From Chromera velia (Eukaryota; Sar; Chromeraceae): a stretch of 41,527 nucleotides of DNA. How positions within the stretch are numbered: position 1 is the first letter of the stretch; each line of letters starts with the position of its first letter. Shown one piece after another: positions 13,201 through 23,278 of the stretch. The position numbers were made by a program, and so were the translations under genes. Location of the stretch: the NCBI GenBank assembly GCA_018398765.1, contig JAHBMJ010001262.1, forward strand, positions 72,745-114,271. The letters run 5' to 3'. The notes below the pieces were generated by a model, which did not search any database, was not told the DNA's origin, and worked only from the letters and a program-made list of their open reading frames with translations.

Positions 13201-16200
13201 CAGATAGAGTCCTTTGGGGAGTCTGGCTGTGAGGGAGAGGAGAGACGGCACCGGGCCCTCAGGCAAAGGAAGGAACACAGGGAGGAAACCGTCCGAGAAC
13301 AGAATCGGTTTCGGTTTCTCTGTGTATCCGTCTCTCTCTCTCTCTCGGCCTCCGGAGTCCTCTCGGACAGGCGCAAGAGGGGACGTGTCGCCTGCAAACG
13401 ACACTCTCTCCTTCTCTCGCTCTTTTGCCTTTTCCTCCTGAAATGTCGACACTTCGGACGAATTTGCACTCATAAACGAGTCCAGCCTGCGATTATTCGG
13501 TTCCCCTGCAGCCTGCTGCACTCTACTCACATTACCACCCCTGCCGTCCCACCCCCGACGAGGGTATTCCTCCCCGTCTGGAGGGGGGGCCCGAAAGCCC
13601 ATGAACCGTCGGATTCCCAACGCAGCCTTTGCAGCCGTATCTGCCTTGTCCATGTCCTTCTGCTTGCTGCAAGAGTCCATCAAAATAGAGGTTTGGAGAC
13701 TTGGAATGACCAGATCGAGAAGGGACAGACCCCTCAGAGCAGCAGAGAAACGAATGCCGTCTCGCAGATGAGCACTCACGTTCGTACGTGAGCGTGCGGG
13801 TGCGAGCATCTGCCAAGGCATCTCGGTGGGTGGGGGCATGCACGCAAACACCTTTTCGAAGATTCCGATGACTGCCGTCGGGACGAACCGATCGACCCAC
13901 CCAAACAACGCCTCTGTGCCCGCAAGGATGTCAAGCACAGACGCGTCAGTTCGAAATCGGAGTTCGTTCGGAGGCAGACAGAGGACCTTAGGGTCGACCT
14001 CGGAGGGCTGTGTGTCAACTGTGAGTGTCACGGATGTAAGGGCTGGTGTGGGGGAGAGGAGTAATGAACATGCGTTGATTGTGTGAATCAAATCCGACGC
14101 ACGGGGCCATCCCGGCGCTCGAGAGGGAGCTCTGGCGTCCTCTCCCCCCGGCCCCTGAGATGCTGGCTGAGGGGTGGAGGTGCGGGAGGCGGGCCCGCTG
14201 TCTGTCCTCGGAGGCTCTCCGAAAAGTCTCTCCGGACTTTCTTTTCGCAGTTTCCGCTCTCGAGCGATCTCCCAGATCGTTTTCCTCTCACCCTGGGGGC
14301 TGCCAGGCCGGGAGGGTTGCGGAGGGGGCGAGGGGGCCTGGCGGAGCGCCAAAGGTCTCTCTGTGATATTTCCACTCACAGTGATGAACGGCAAATCGAC
14401 CCCCACCGTTTTCTGTGCCTGTACTCTGTCCCCCCTTTCCCACTGAGGCCTGTAGCTCTGCACATTCAGCCCCGCCATTTCGGTGACGAAATTCATAGGC
14501 AGAGTGCGGCCAGAGGGGTCCAGAGCGTTCTGCACGAGCTCAAACCTCAGAGCGCCCCCATGGATGCAGAGAACCGGCGGGTAAATGCGGGACCAGAACA
14601 CCACACAGGACTTTCCCCCTCGGGCCCCCGTGACTGGCGCCAGGGGTGCTGCCTGCAGGGGCCCTACGGGGGGAGGACAGGCCCCCGTCTCGGAGGACCC
14701 AAACGCCCCCCCTGCCGACACGACCTCATCGTCAACGTCCCCGAAGGCCTGATGCATGAAGTCGCCCTCGTTGGAGGCACCGTGACGTCCCCCAAGAAGG
14801 GGGGGGCCTCTGAGGCCTCCAGCCAGGGGCTGGGAGGCTCTGGCCCTCTCCCGGGCCCGGGCGGTGGCTTCTCCGTCAAACCTGCATGCAGCACATATAC
14901 CAGATTCACCCATACTTTGCCCACTTTCGCACTGCCTTCCGGGGCCGCCCGTGCATGCATTTGTCTGCCGTCTCTTTTCTGGCTGGAGAGATCGTGCAAA
15001 GTCGAGGCAGGGGCAGATCTTGGGTCAGAGCTCAAGTGACCAAATGGGGGTCTCCAAAGTTGCTGATTACATCTTTGAGGTCGGGGGGGTCCATAGAACA
15101 GCCTTTTCCATCAAATTTTTATTGGAGTGATAAGAACTGAAAGATTTGCCTATCCGTCTCCCTGCATGCCCCTCTGTCCATGTGTGTCGCTTTCCTCTTT
15201 CTGAAGGGCACCCACCAGACCGTCCACCCGGGAGGCTGGCGACTCTTTTCTCTCTCTAGGTTAGATTGAGGAATCCTGAGCTGTGACTGAGGCAGTGCAC
15301 GCTTCTTGTAGGCTGCAATGCATGAGTGCCTCCTCATTTTTGGGCAGGCTCTTTGCATGGATTTATCTGGAGTTTTTTCAAACTTTGTATGTTTAGGTGG
15401 AGGACCCGAAACCCCGGTGGGCAAAGTATGGTGAAATATACGTACATACGGTGCATGACGAAGGGGGGGAAGTGGGGACAGACAAAGGAATGGGGACGTG
15501 GACGTGCGTAAGTAGGCTGTGTCTGTGGCTTCTCACACCGACCGAGGAAAGAAGACGATGAGTTGAAGTCAGAAGAAGCTAGGCGCCGTGCCGGGCATAA
15601 AAGAAGGAAGAGACAGACAGAGAGTACTGACCGCCTGTCGTTTGCGTGTGTGAAGAAGTCGGCTGCCCTCTTCGTTGCGTCTGCACCGCTCTCCAATTCC
15701 TGCAAAGCATTGACGAGAGTGAACGAAAGTTTCATTCAGAGAGTTTTTTGTGTTCCTGCGGATGAGCAAATATTTCCCAAAAATGATCGCACAAGGAGTG
15801 GTCTTCCAGAAAGAGGAGTTGCCAAACGAATTCCTACTCAACATCGAAAGACGCTGACAGCTGTTTTGGACTTTGACGAGAAAGACAGACAGAAAGGAAA
15901 GAAAAATCCATTGAGGGTTCTTTGGGGGCTTGCTGGACATTTCTCCTCTCCTGTCTGACCTGCAGAAGATAAGAGTAAATGTAGGGCCACGACTGCTGGG
16001 TGCCTGGGCCCTCTGGTCCCTTAAATCCTGGAGGGGGGGACTTGGAGATTTGAGGCAGGGCCCCGAAAAGCCGGGGCTCCCTCTCTGACCCAACACTGTC
16101 CACACTGCTCTTCCGTCCCCTCATTTGCTGCTGATGCTGCTGCTGCTGGTACTGCTGCTGTTGCAACCGATACTGGAGGCCTCCTCCGGAGTCGTCCCTT

Positions 16201-19164
16201 CTCAGTCCCCCCCCCGAACTTGTCGGTCTGCTGGAGGGGAAGAGATCGTCCTGGGGGGCCGGGAGGTCCTCCTCGGAGACGGGGAACCGCGTGGGCTCCC
16301 AGCTTGATCCGGCAGCAGAACCCCTCCTCCTGATGGATCGCACATGGGGAAGGAAAGGAGGAAAGAAGAACAAATTCAGAGACGGATGGCCGTGTTACTG
16401 GGATGAGAAGAGGTTTGTTTTAGGGGCCCAATCAGACCAAAGGCAGAGCAGGGAGGAGGACAGAAGCAGCAGAGAAAGCGGACTTTTTCTTCGCATGCAA
16501 TCCAAAAAAAAGACAGAGCAGAGCAGAGAAGCTCAGACAAACAGCAGAGGAGAGCAGCCATAGGCAGGCAGTCAGTGATTGATTCAGAAAGTAGGAAGAG
16601 GGACAACAGAAAGAAAAGCAGCTGTGCACCTACCTGACGGGAGAGTGGACGGTTTGCTTCTGTCTCATGAGGGGAGTTGAGCTGGGCCTCTTGAGCTGTG
16701 CCGAGCTAGACGACGACGATGCCTCCGTGGAACAGGGGGGCGGGGCGTCTGCAGGGGAGGTCCTTCCTCTGATGGACAGCAGGAGGGGGCCGTGGCGAGT
16801 GCGTGCGTCACTGGATACGTTGAACAGTCGAGTGGCTCCAAAGAGTTCATCATCAAACATACCCTCGTTTCCCGGGTCTCCCTCGTTGCTTCCCCTCAAG
16901 TCGATGTCTTCCTCCAGAGACCCCACATGGCCTCTCCGCACATCCCCCCCAACCAACACAGAGGCCCCTCTGCGGAAGGCCGCCTTACCCGTTGTTGCCC
17001 CAGAGGACTGTTGCATTCCCTTTGCGTCACTCTCTGCGTCCTCCCGAGCACCCGCTCTGGGAGAGGGAGGCGGAGTCAGAGAGACCCGCACCGGGTGGCT
17101 GCAGGACTTACGAAGCATGTGGAATGCCTTCACTTTGGCGACAGACGGAAGAGGTCTGGAGCACTGCAAGAGAACCGCGAGGAGGTTGGAGACCCGCAAC
17201 TCGACTGCAGCCACGGCAATGCGGGCCTCGGCAAAGCGTCTGCAGCAAGCAACCAGGACAAAGGCAGCACAGACAGACAGACAGACAGACAGACGGACAG
17301 ACAGACGGACAGACAGACGGACAGACAGACGGACAGACAGACAGACAGGAGAGGTGGAAGATGAGGACAATGGTTTTACGAGGTAAACGCAGAGAAATGA
17401 GACAGAAATAACACACAGCAGATCTCTTGGTGCAGACAGAGACTGGAAAAAGTTGGTCAGCTGATAGGTGTCGCTTTTTTCTAGGGCAGTAGAACTCTCC
17501 AAAGCCCTCACTTTCTTTCCGCTCGTAATCGTCCCAGTCCCTGTCAATCAGAGAGCCGCTCCCCAATGAACCAAACAATCCAGCACACAGTATCTCCCTC
17601 CATCGCAAAGAGATAGACGAACCTCTCTTCAGGAGTCAGAAGGGCATAAATCATCTCACGGAGCTCGGAGGGTGGCGTCATGTTTTGGAACACCGCCCCG
17701 AGGTTCGGTCCGATGTCACCCATAATGTAATGTAGGTCGGAAACGTCGCACAAGAGAATCTCCAACTCGACCACATCAATCCCCAACCGTCTCCCACACC
17801 TGTCCACAGAACTCAAAACCCACTCCTCCGTCTTCCCCTTTCCCCCCTTTAGAGCCCCAGGAGGTTCCGGACTTTCGAGAAGCTCCACTGTCCGACGGCG
17901 GGTGAGGGGCACAAACGAAGGGTTGCTCTCGTAGTCCCTCTTCGGGGGCTTGTCAGCCTCCCACTCAGGTCGTGCCTGTGGGTCTAGAGGGGCGTCTGGA
18001 ATCATTTGACAAATGCAGATGTCTATACGGTTGCAGAAGAGAAGGGGGGGCAACGGGAGAGTCGCACTCCGTGGGGGTGCCGCCCTGATGCACGGCTGAA
18101 GGAAAGATAAGGTCATGACCTCCGGGTTTGTCTTGTTGAACACGAACCTGAAGCGAGCGATCGAAAAAGAGAAGAGAAGAGAAAAGAAAAGATAAAGGAA
18201 TTCATCAATGCCATACAAGAAAGAACGCTTCAATCACACTGTATGTCTTTCGGTGCATACTCCCAAGGCAGTCTTTCCTTCTTTCTTTCTTTCTTTCTTC
18301 CTTTGTTTCTTTCTTTCCTTCCTTCCTTCTTTCCTTCCTTCCTTCCTTCCTTCCTTTCTTTCTTTCTTTCTTTCTTGCTTGCTTTCTTTCTTTCTTTCTT
18401 ACTTTCTTTCTTTCTTGCTTTCTTTCTTTCTTGCTTTCTTTCTTTCTTTCTTGCTTGCTTTCTTTCTTGCCCGCTTTCTTTCTTTCTTTCTTTCTTGCTT
18501 TCTTTCTTTCTTGCTTGCTTGCTTTCTTTCCTTCCTTCCTCCCTCCCTCCCTCCCTCCCTTCTTTCTTTCTTTCTGTCTAAGAATGTTCTATCTCGTCTT
18601 TCTGTCACAAAAGGGAGGCCTGTGTCGTCTTTCTGTCAAAAAATGGATGCCCGTGTCTCACGGCTACTTTCCCAATCTGAATGGATGGCCCGTGTTCTCT
18701 CTCCTTAAACTGTCAAAACAAAACAAATGAATGAATATGCTCGTCGCTTCCAAGCCTGCTCACCCTTGTCCTTTGCCAACTGACCCCATCATGGATATTT
18801 GCACGTTCTTGCTCAAGTTCAATGAGATGTTCGCCGTCTCCAAGCCGACGTCGGGCTCTCTGGAGGGCGGAGGGGGGTTGTGGACCTGAAGAGGAGGGGG
18901 AGAGAAATGAAGAGAATGGAAGGACAGAGAAAACATGGGTGTGTGCGAGGCGCGCAAAAGAAGGGAGACTTCATTCAGGAGACAGGCTTGGAGAGGAGAG
19001 GCAGCACGAGAGCTCTCTACTAGCAGAATACAGCAGGCAGAAATGCTGAGAAGGGAGAGACCAAAAGAAGGAGAAATACTACAGATGTAGGTGGGCCTAT
19101 TGCATCTGCTTTCTCGGTCTTTTTGCATGTCTGTCTGTACACGTGTAGGTATGTATTCGCGTTC

Positions 19165-19210
<46 letters not shown>

Positions 19211-19215
19211 GCGCG

Positions 19216-19252
<37 letters not shown>

Positions 19253-20389
19253 ATTCAAAGACCTGATAAGTACAAACGGACCAGATGAAGTTGACTATGA
19301 TGGTGTCCCCTGTAGTCGATGTACGCTCCCTTGGTGATGTACCACACGAGAGGGAACACGGAGTTCGACCACTCCCCTCTGCACTCCCCGAATCGAATTC
19401 CCACACGGTCATTCCGACTAGGAATCGACACAGACGCAGCGTCACACCCCAAAATGTGCCCATACTCATACTCGTCTGGAGCTTTCAAAGGCGCATCTAT
19501 CGACCCTCTCCTCTCGTCCTTCTCCGCATCCGCCCCAATGTCTGTGATTGGAGACGGCCGAAGAAAGTCCGGAGACGGACTGACACCAACAGCAGGAAAG
19601 GGAGGGAAGCCAAACTCGCCCGCCCTGTCTCCAGGGAGACGTGTGTCTAAAAGAAGAAGCAAACGGGAAGCGCCATGAGGAAAATACTTCAAGCTTCCCC
19701 CCCCACAATCTGAGTGATACGCTTTCACTGGATGGAACGACAAAGAGACCTGCTCGGTCGCATCAGACAGGTGCATTGTAAAATTGGCAGCGGTAAGTAT
19801 CACACACTTCTCCCGAGCCTTTGCATAACACCTGGGTGAATCAGAATCCCCCCCCAACTTCATGCTGCTCTGACTGGAACTGGCCAGACCCTTCCCCCCC
19901 CCTCCTTTTCCCTTCGCTCCTCCTGGAAGTACTACAGGAGGCGGGGCCACCTGCAAAGGCCGAGTGCGTACTACCGCCCGACGGATCTCTATTCGAAAGG
20001 AGATACGAGCGAAGGACTCAATGTCAATCGCCAACGTGTCGATCCCGTCTCCTCCTCGTCCCCCCTTGGCTGCCGCCGTCTCTGCAAGAAAAGAAGAGAA
20101 AAGGAGAGCAAGGAAGGAGAACTGTAACGCATGATCGAACGGTGGTTTGAAAGCTCTCGATGCACAGTACAACTTCGACAAATTGTCAGCAGGCAAATCC
20201 AACATCAAAATACCCACTCTCTTGTATTCACGGTTCTGTGACAAAGCAAGCCACATGAAACACGAACCTCCCGCGCTACCCAGACACCCACTCAAACCTA
20301 GACTGTCCGTGAATCTCTGCATGCTGCCACTGAAAAGGCCTCTGCCTGCCTGCCTGTAATGATGCTCCTGTAGAAACACCTGACAGCCT

Positions 20390-20454
<65 letters not shown>

Positions 20455-22142
20455 TGTTGATGCCTGGCTGAACGACGGTGCCTGCCTGACTCACCCTGTT
20501 GCGAGGCGATCAACTGCTTTGCCTCCTGGATATAGTCTGGACAAACGTAGTCGGCCAGGGGCGCTCCCTTAAAGTACCTTTTGTTTGTCTTAAAGAACTT
20601 CTCTATGCCAATGATCACATATACCCAGTACATCAATCCATCGGCTTTCCATACCCCCCCTGCTGTTGAGGATGTCAGCTTCATGTGTTGCTTAAAGAAG
20701 GGCAACTGCTGGTTGGACCCAGAAAAGCGGAAGTTTCGTAGAAAGATAATCTTCTCGCCGTGCAGATACTCCCCCCCCCCTGCGTCCCTCTCAAAGCTAA
20801 GACAAATTGCTTCTGCATGACCCCTCCCCTCTAAATCAATCAGAACATTTGCAGGTGCTATCTCAAATCTACCCTTCAATTGTCGGGCCTTGATATGGAC
20901 AGCAGACCCATGGGAGGCCTCCATGAATGTCAAGTCAGCTTTACCCACCCGGACTTTCAAGGGAATGAAAGGAGGGGGGGAGTTATCCTGCTCTTCCTGC
21001 TCGTCATCATCATCTTCCTCAATCTCTTCTTCCCTTTCCCCGCCCTCCTTCTCCTTCTCCTTCTCCGTTGTGCCTGTCCCTCTATTTTCTTCCTTCCTTT
21101 CCGCCTGTGCCTTTACAGCAGCGGCTTTACTCTCGACAACCACCTGCCAGAGCAGGCCAATCAGCTCTGTCACTTCATTTGCAAGGAGAAACCCGGTAAT
21201 CTGCTTGATGTCCACCTCCACCGCCCCTAAGTCCACCGCCCCTGTCCACACTGCTGCCTTGAGACGGAGCACCGCCCTCAGAGGGTCAGGCACGTCCAGT
21301 TGCGGTCTGTCTCCGAAAGCTGTGGACGAGGGGGGTCTACTTCCGAGGGACTTGAGAAGCTTGGAGGGAAAACCCGAGACCGGAAGTTCAACTGTCTTGG
21401 CGGAGTGTCCACCGAATCGGAGGAACACACGCAGACTCCGCAGAGTAGCCAGAAGGTACAGATGCCCGAGGGAAGCAGTCGGAGCTCCTTCAAGGTCTTT
21501 CAAGATCACTCTGCCGTGGAGTTTCCGCTTCAGCTGGTACTTTGGATTCTGGTAGTACTCTACTACCATCACGTCCTCTGTGTCGATCCTCTTATCCGTC
21601 TCCTCCCTGCCCCCCGTCTCCAACTCGACCTCTGCATCCACCGAGTCGACCTTCAGTGCGACCAGACCGAAAGCTATGTGGATCACCAGAACGAGCAGCA
21701 TACTGCCCACACCCTTCATGCCGATCTGCAAAGATGAGGGTGCACTGGAGGAGAGCAGGGGATCCGCAACAGTGGCTCGAGGCTTGCCTTTCGCTGGAGG
21801 GGGGGGAGGGGCAGCCGGTGGGGGCAGCACAAACGGTGATTTCAGTTTCGCCACAACTTTCACCCCCGACAACATCACAAGAAACCTCCAAGAACCCTTG
21901 AGGAATCTCAGGCGGAAGTCTGCAACCGACACATCCAGTTCCAGAAACTTAAGTGCGGGGGGTGCCACCACTACCCGAATTCCCGAAAAAGCCCAGAGGC
22001 CCCCTGCAGAGGCCTGGAGCTTCTTCACAGGCCCGAGCCCCCCCCGGAACACCAGGTTCAGGATCGGACAGACGATTTGAGGGAGGAACACCAAGGCCAA
22101 AACCCCCGAGAGGAAGGAGAGCACCAACAGTAAGAGCAACAT
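4180..22142 (-). CDS. Giant bridge-like lipid transfer protein, BLTP2/Hobbit/SABRE/Fmp27-like, about 21 exons
   Basis: Proposed exons, high to low: 22142-20495, 20081-19282, 18885-18764, 18147-17589, 17540-17512, 17239-16634, 16329-15960, 15699-15632, 15136-15071, 14881-12652, 12496-12404, 12262-11828, 11683-10578, 10127-7706, 7205-7142, 6881-6778, 6564-6514, 5924-5844, 5540-5187, 4669-4574, 4287-4180. Phases agree at the joins, giving about 3,800 residues. Residues 1-30 are a hydrophobic membrane anchor, followed by beta-strand-rich sequence as in repeating beta-groove proteins. The block FWSRI...IHGGALRF resembles the family GFWDK motif. LTQQVIEDAYKFFFPPP and NNVRISDVHVAVTFKG match the position and pattern of the conserved C-terminus of SABRE/Fmp27. 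Known members carry lipids between ER and plasma membrane. The protein is longer than usual (roughly 2,200-2,700) because of Ser/Gly/Pro/Gln-rich inserts. The exon 2/3 and 4/5 borders are the least certain. A VPS13-type protein is the main alternative. Confidence 0.65.
5187..5540 (-). other. Conserved C-terminal exon of the BLTP2-like gene
   Basis: This is the strongest family evidence. It encodes ANPLSVNLTQQVIEDAYKFFFPPP followed, after an Ala/Gly/Lys-rich linker, by FFNNVRISDVHVAVTFKGWG. In SABRE and Fmp27 the equivalent region has 'hydrophobic-x-L-T/S ... F-F-P' and then 'x-I-x-I-S-x-V-x-x-x-V-T-Y/F-x-G'. The acceptor is at 5541 and the donor TTG|GTCAGC at 5186, both phase 0. Two short exons, 4669-4574 and 4287-4180, complete the protein. 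Confidence 0.7.
5778..5803. repeat. (GAAA)n microsatellite in intron
   Basis: A short pure tetranucleotide run inside the intron between the 5924-5844 and 5540-5187 exons. Confidence 0.8.
6433..6510. repeat. (AGTC)n / (ACTC)n microsatellite at an exon edge
   Basis: Tandem CAGT/CACT tetranucleotides. On the minus strand they read (GAGT)n and lie directly after the donor of the 17-codon exon 6564-6514. Several GTGAGT-like donors are therefore repeated in a row, and the first one (GTGGGT) keeps the phase. Confidence 0.85.
7706..10127 (-). other. Exon of the BLTP2-like gene with long low-complexity inserts (807 codons)
   Basis: The acceptor is CATGCATGCAG and the donor CAG|GTACCT. The start (LTLHCEDPQVNVHF) and the later strand GAQLVLSTCEAVISFEAS match the pattern of the Fmp27/SABRE segment that reads roughly 'P-Q-hydrophobic-N-x-x-S ... 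G-x-hydrophobic-V-x-A'. Between and after these lie Ser/Arg/Pro/Gly-rich stretches, a Gly-rich run near 8730, an acidic run near 8000, and a Gln-rich predicted helix near 7850. Such inserts probably loop out of the lipid groove. Confidence 0.6.
11828..12262 (-). other. Exon of the BLTP2-like gene with a possible in-frame retained intron
   Basis: The frame stays open from IAGMQPGPGDLLW (acceptor at 12263) to ATIDFE (donor at 11827), and both ends are phase 0. The middle, about 12013-11890, looks like intron: a GTGAGG at 12013, polypyrimidine runs, and a hydrophobic translation (IFCLAFFLSFSSVVLV). Splicing from 12013 to the obvious acceptor at 11947 would break the frame. Only a 30-nt removal ending at CATCAG (11984) preserves it. 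I therefore keep it as one exon but doubt the middle. Confidence 0.45.
12652..14881 (-). other. Largest middle exon of the BLTP2-like gene (743 codons), GFWDK-like block
   Basis: The acceptor is GCATGCAG and the donor CAG|GTCTGT. The preceding 66-bp exon (15136-15071) supplies AT and this exon supplies G, making Met across the join. Near 14598-14545 it encodes VFWSRIYPPVLCIHGGALRF. This aligns by eye with the family motif in which Phe-Trp is followed by a basic residue, then about ten residues on by His-Gly and a strand. Strand-rich segments alternate with long Pro/Ser/Arg/Glu-rich inserts, for example near 14400-14100 and 13500-13300. Confidence 0.6.
17269..17348. repeat. (GACA)n/(GACG)n microsatellite just upstream of an acceptor
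   Basis: About 20 tandem tetranucleotides. On the minus strand they read (GTCT)n and form the polypyrimidine-like tract before the acceptor of the exon starting at 17239. Confidence 0.9.
17512..17540 (-). other. Candidate 29-bp micro-exon of the BLTP2-like gene
   Basis: It is bounded by TTGACAG before and GTGAGG after on the minus strand. If exon 4 ends at 17589 in phase 0, these 29 bases supply the two-base overhang that the exon starting at 17239 needs. The joined reading is GLGRLRAERKRFAEARIAVA, a smooth helix or strand. Without it the only phase-compatible donor is the weak GTGCTG. This is inference from phase. Confidence 0.4.
18273..18576. repeat. 300-bp (CTTT)n/(CTTC)n microsatellite in intron
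   Basis: A long tetranucleotide tract with CTTG and CCTT variants, inside the intron between 18764 and 18147. The purine-rich strand is the transcribed RNA strand. The Phe/Leu/Ser-rich open frames here are artefacts of the repeat. Confidence 0.95.
19165..19251. repeat. Compound (TC)n(TG)n microsatellite in intron
   Basis: A (TC)n run (about 19165-19210) is followed by (TG)n (19217-19251) inside the intron after exon 2 of the BLTP2-like gene. The same order and orientation occurs in the preceding intron. Confidence 0.9.
20391..20450. repeat. Compound (TC)n(TG)n microsatellite in the first intron
   Basis: A (TC)n block followed directly by a (TG)n block, in the 413-bp intron 20082-20494. It gives (CA)n then (GA)n in the transcript. 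Confidence 0.9.
20495..22142 (-). other. First coding exon of the BLTP2-like gene: membrane anchor and first groove units
   Basis: The exon encodes 549 residues plus one base and ends at G|GTGAGT. It begins with a Leu/Val-rich anchor (about residues 1-30, MLLLLLVLSF...). Next comes KLQASAGGLWAFSGIRVVV, which resembles the start of the first groove unit in BLTP2 proteins. Alternating hydrophobic strands follow. A linker rich in Glu, Asp and Lys lies around residues 335-390. The remaining G joins AG of the next exon (20081 downward) to make a Glu codon, which fixes this join. The intervening 413-bp intron carries a compound microsatellite. The nearest plausible promoter is the spacer above 22142. 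Confidence 0.7.
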
Positions 22143-23278
22143 CTTTCCTCAAGCTCAAAGACTGACAGATCTTCAGATCAGTAAAGCCTGTCAAGACCGA
22201 AACATAGAGGAGCAATAGCGGAAACACAACAAAATGACGAGAAACACGACACAACCACTTGAGAGCAACACCTCTTCGACCTCCGAGAGGCTTCACTCAT
22301 CCGCTCTCTGCCCATTTAGTGTAAGTATGGACGAGCGAAGTCATCTCGTGTATCGGTACCACGATTCACCTTCATCACTACTTGACACTCGCGAATACAC
22401 AGATGACTCTGCCTGGACAGACCTCACGTCGTTCGTGCACTACGCATCTAATGGTTGTTACCGAACAGATCAGATCCACCATATACACCCGGATAAAGGC
22501 GCAAGGAAGTTCAAGGAACCTCAGTGGAGACTTGTGTTGTCTGTGACAGTCTGACTGATCGAGCCGTCTCTTTTCTCTTATCGCCTCTCCGGGCGTGTAT
22601 TGGTCCGGTATGCATAGGTTTTGTTCATATTTCCGTCAATCCTAGTTGCTCTACATAGACACCCCGCATGGTCCCTATGCCTGCCCCTAGAACTGCCATA
22701 AAAATTCCTTCCTGCGAGATGTGTTGAAGTCCCTGCATGCCTAAGGCCTCGCACTCTTAATCACTCCCCGCCTTGCTGGATGTGTTCGGGTGATCTATCG
22801 ATTCGATGTGAAGGTGGGATACAAAAATAGAGACTGATCAACACTTCCTCTACTGATCTCCCCTTCTCCCGCTTTTCCTTTCCTTTCCTTTTCTATTCCT
22901 TGTGTTGATACTGAATATTTCAAAGAATTTTTTTCTCTTCAACAGTGTTACTCTTTTCTTTCCCTCTTCATACAATGGGTCTCTTCAACCTTATATTTTT
23001 TTTCTACAAAATTTAATTGTGTTCAACTCTTTCTTGATCTCTTTATTTTTTCCTTCTTTCAGCAGTTCTTTCCCCCCCCTTTTCCTCTTCTTTCTTCACT
23101 CTCCTCCGTTTGTTCGGTCGGTCAGTCTAACATACGCCGAGTACTCCCTCTCTAGCAACATTTCAGTAACTTTGAAGCCACGGGCCCCACGGCTTGCTTG
23201 TACTGATACAAGTACTGTAAAAGAAGCTACTCTTTGAACTATAACCAAAATTGTTTTCCATCACTGATCCGCTACTCT
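22143..23278. other. Spacer upstream of the BLTP2-like gene
   Basis: This is the 5' flank of the large minus-strand gene, so its promoter should lie just above 22142. I see no TATA-like element I would defend. From about 22860 to 23110 the plus strand is strongly pyrimidine-rich. I see no coding region. Confidence 0.5.

Noticed and set aside
14083-15039. 318-codon plus-strand open frame
   Set aside because: It is antisense to the large middle exon of the BLTP2-like gene, and its Arg/Pro/Gly-rich composition is typical of a shadow frame.
18208-18730. Phe/Leu/Ser-rich open frames
   Set aside because: They are translations of the (CTTT)n microsatellite inside an intron.
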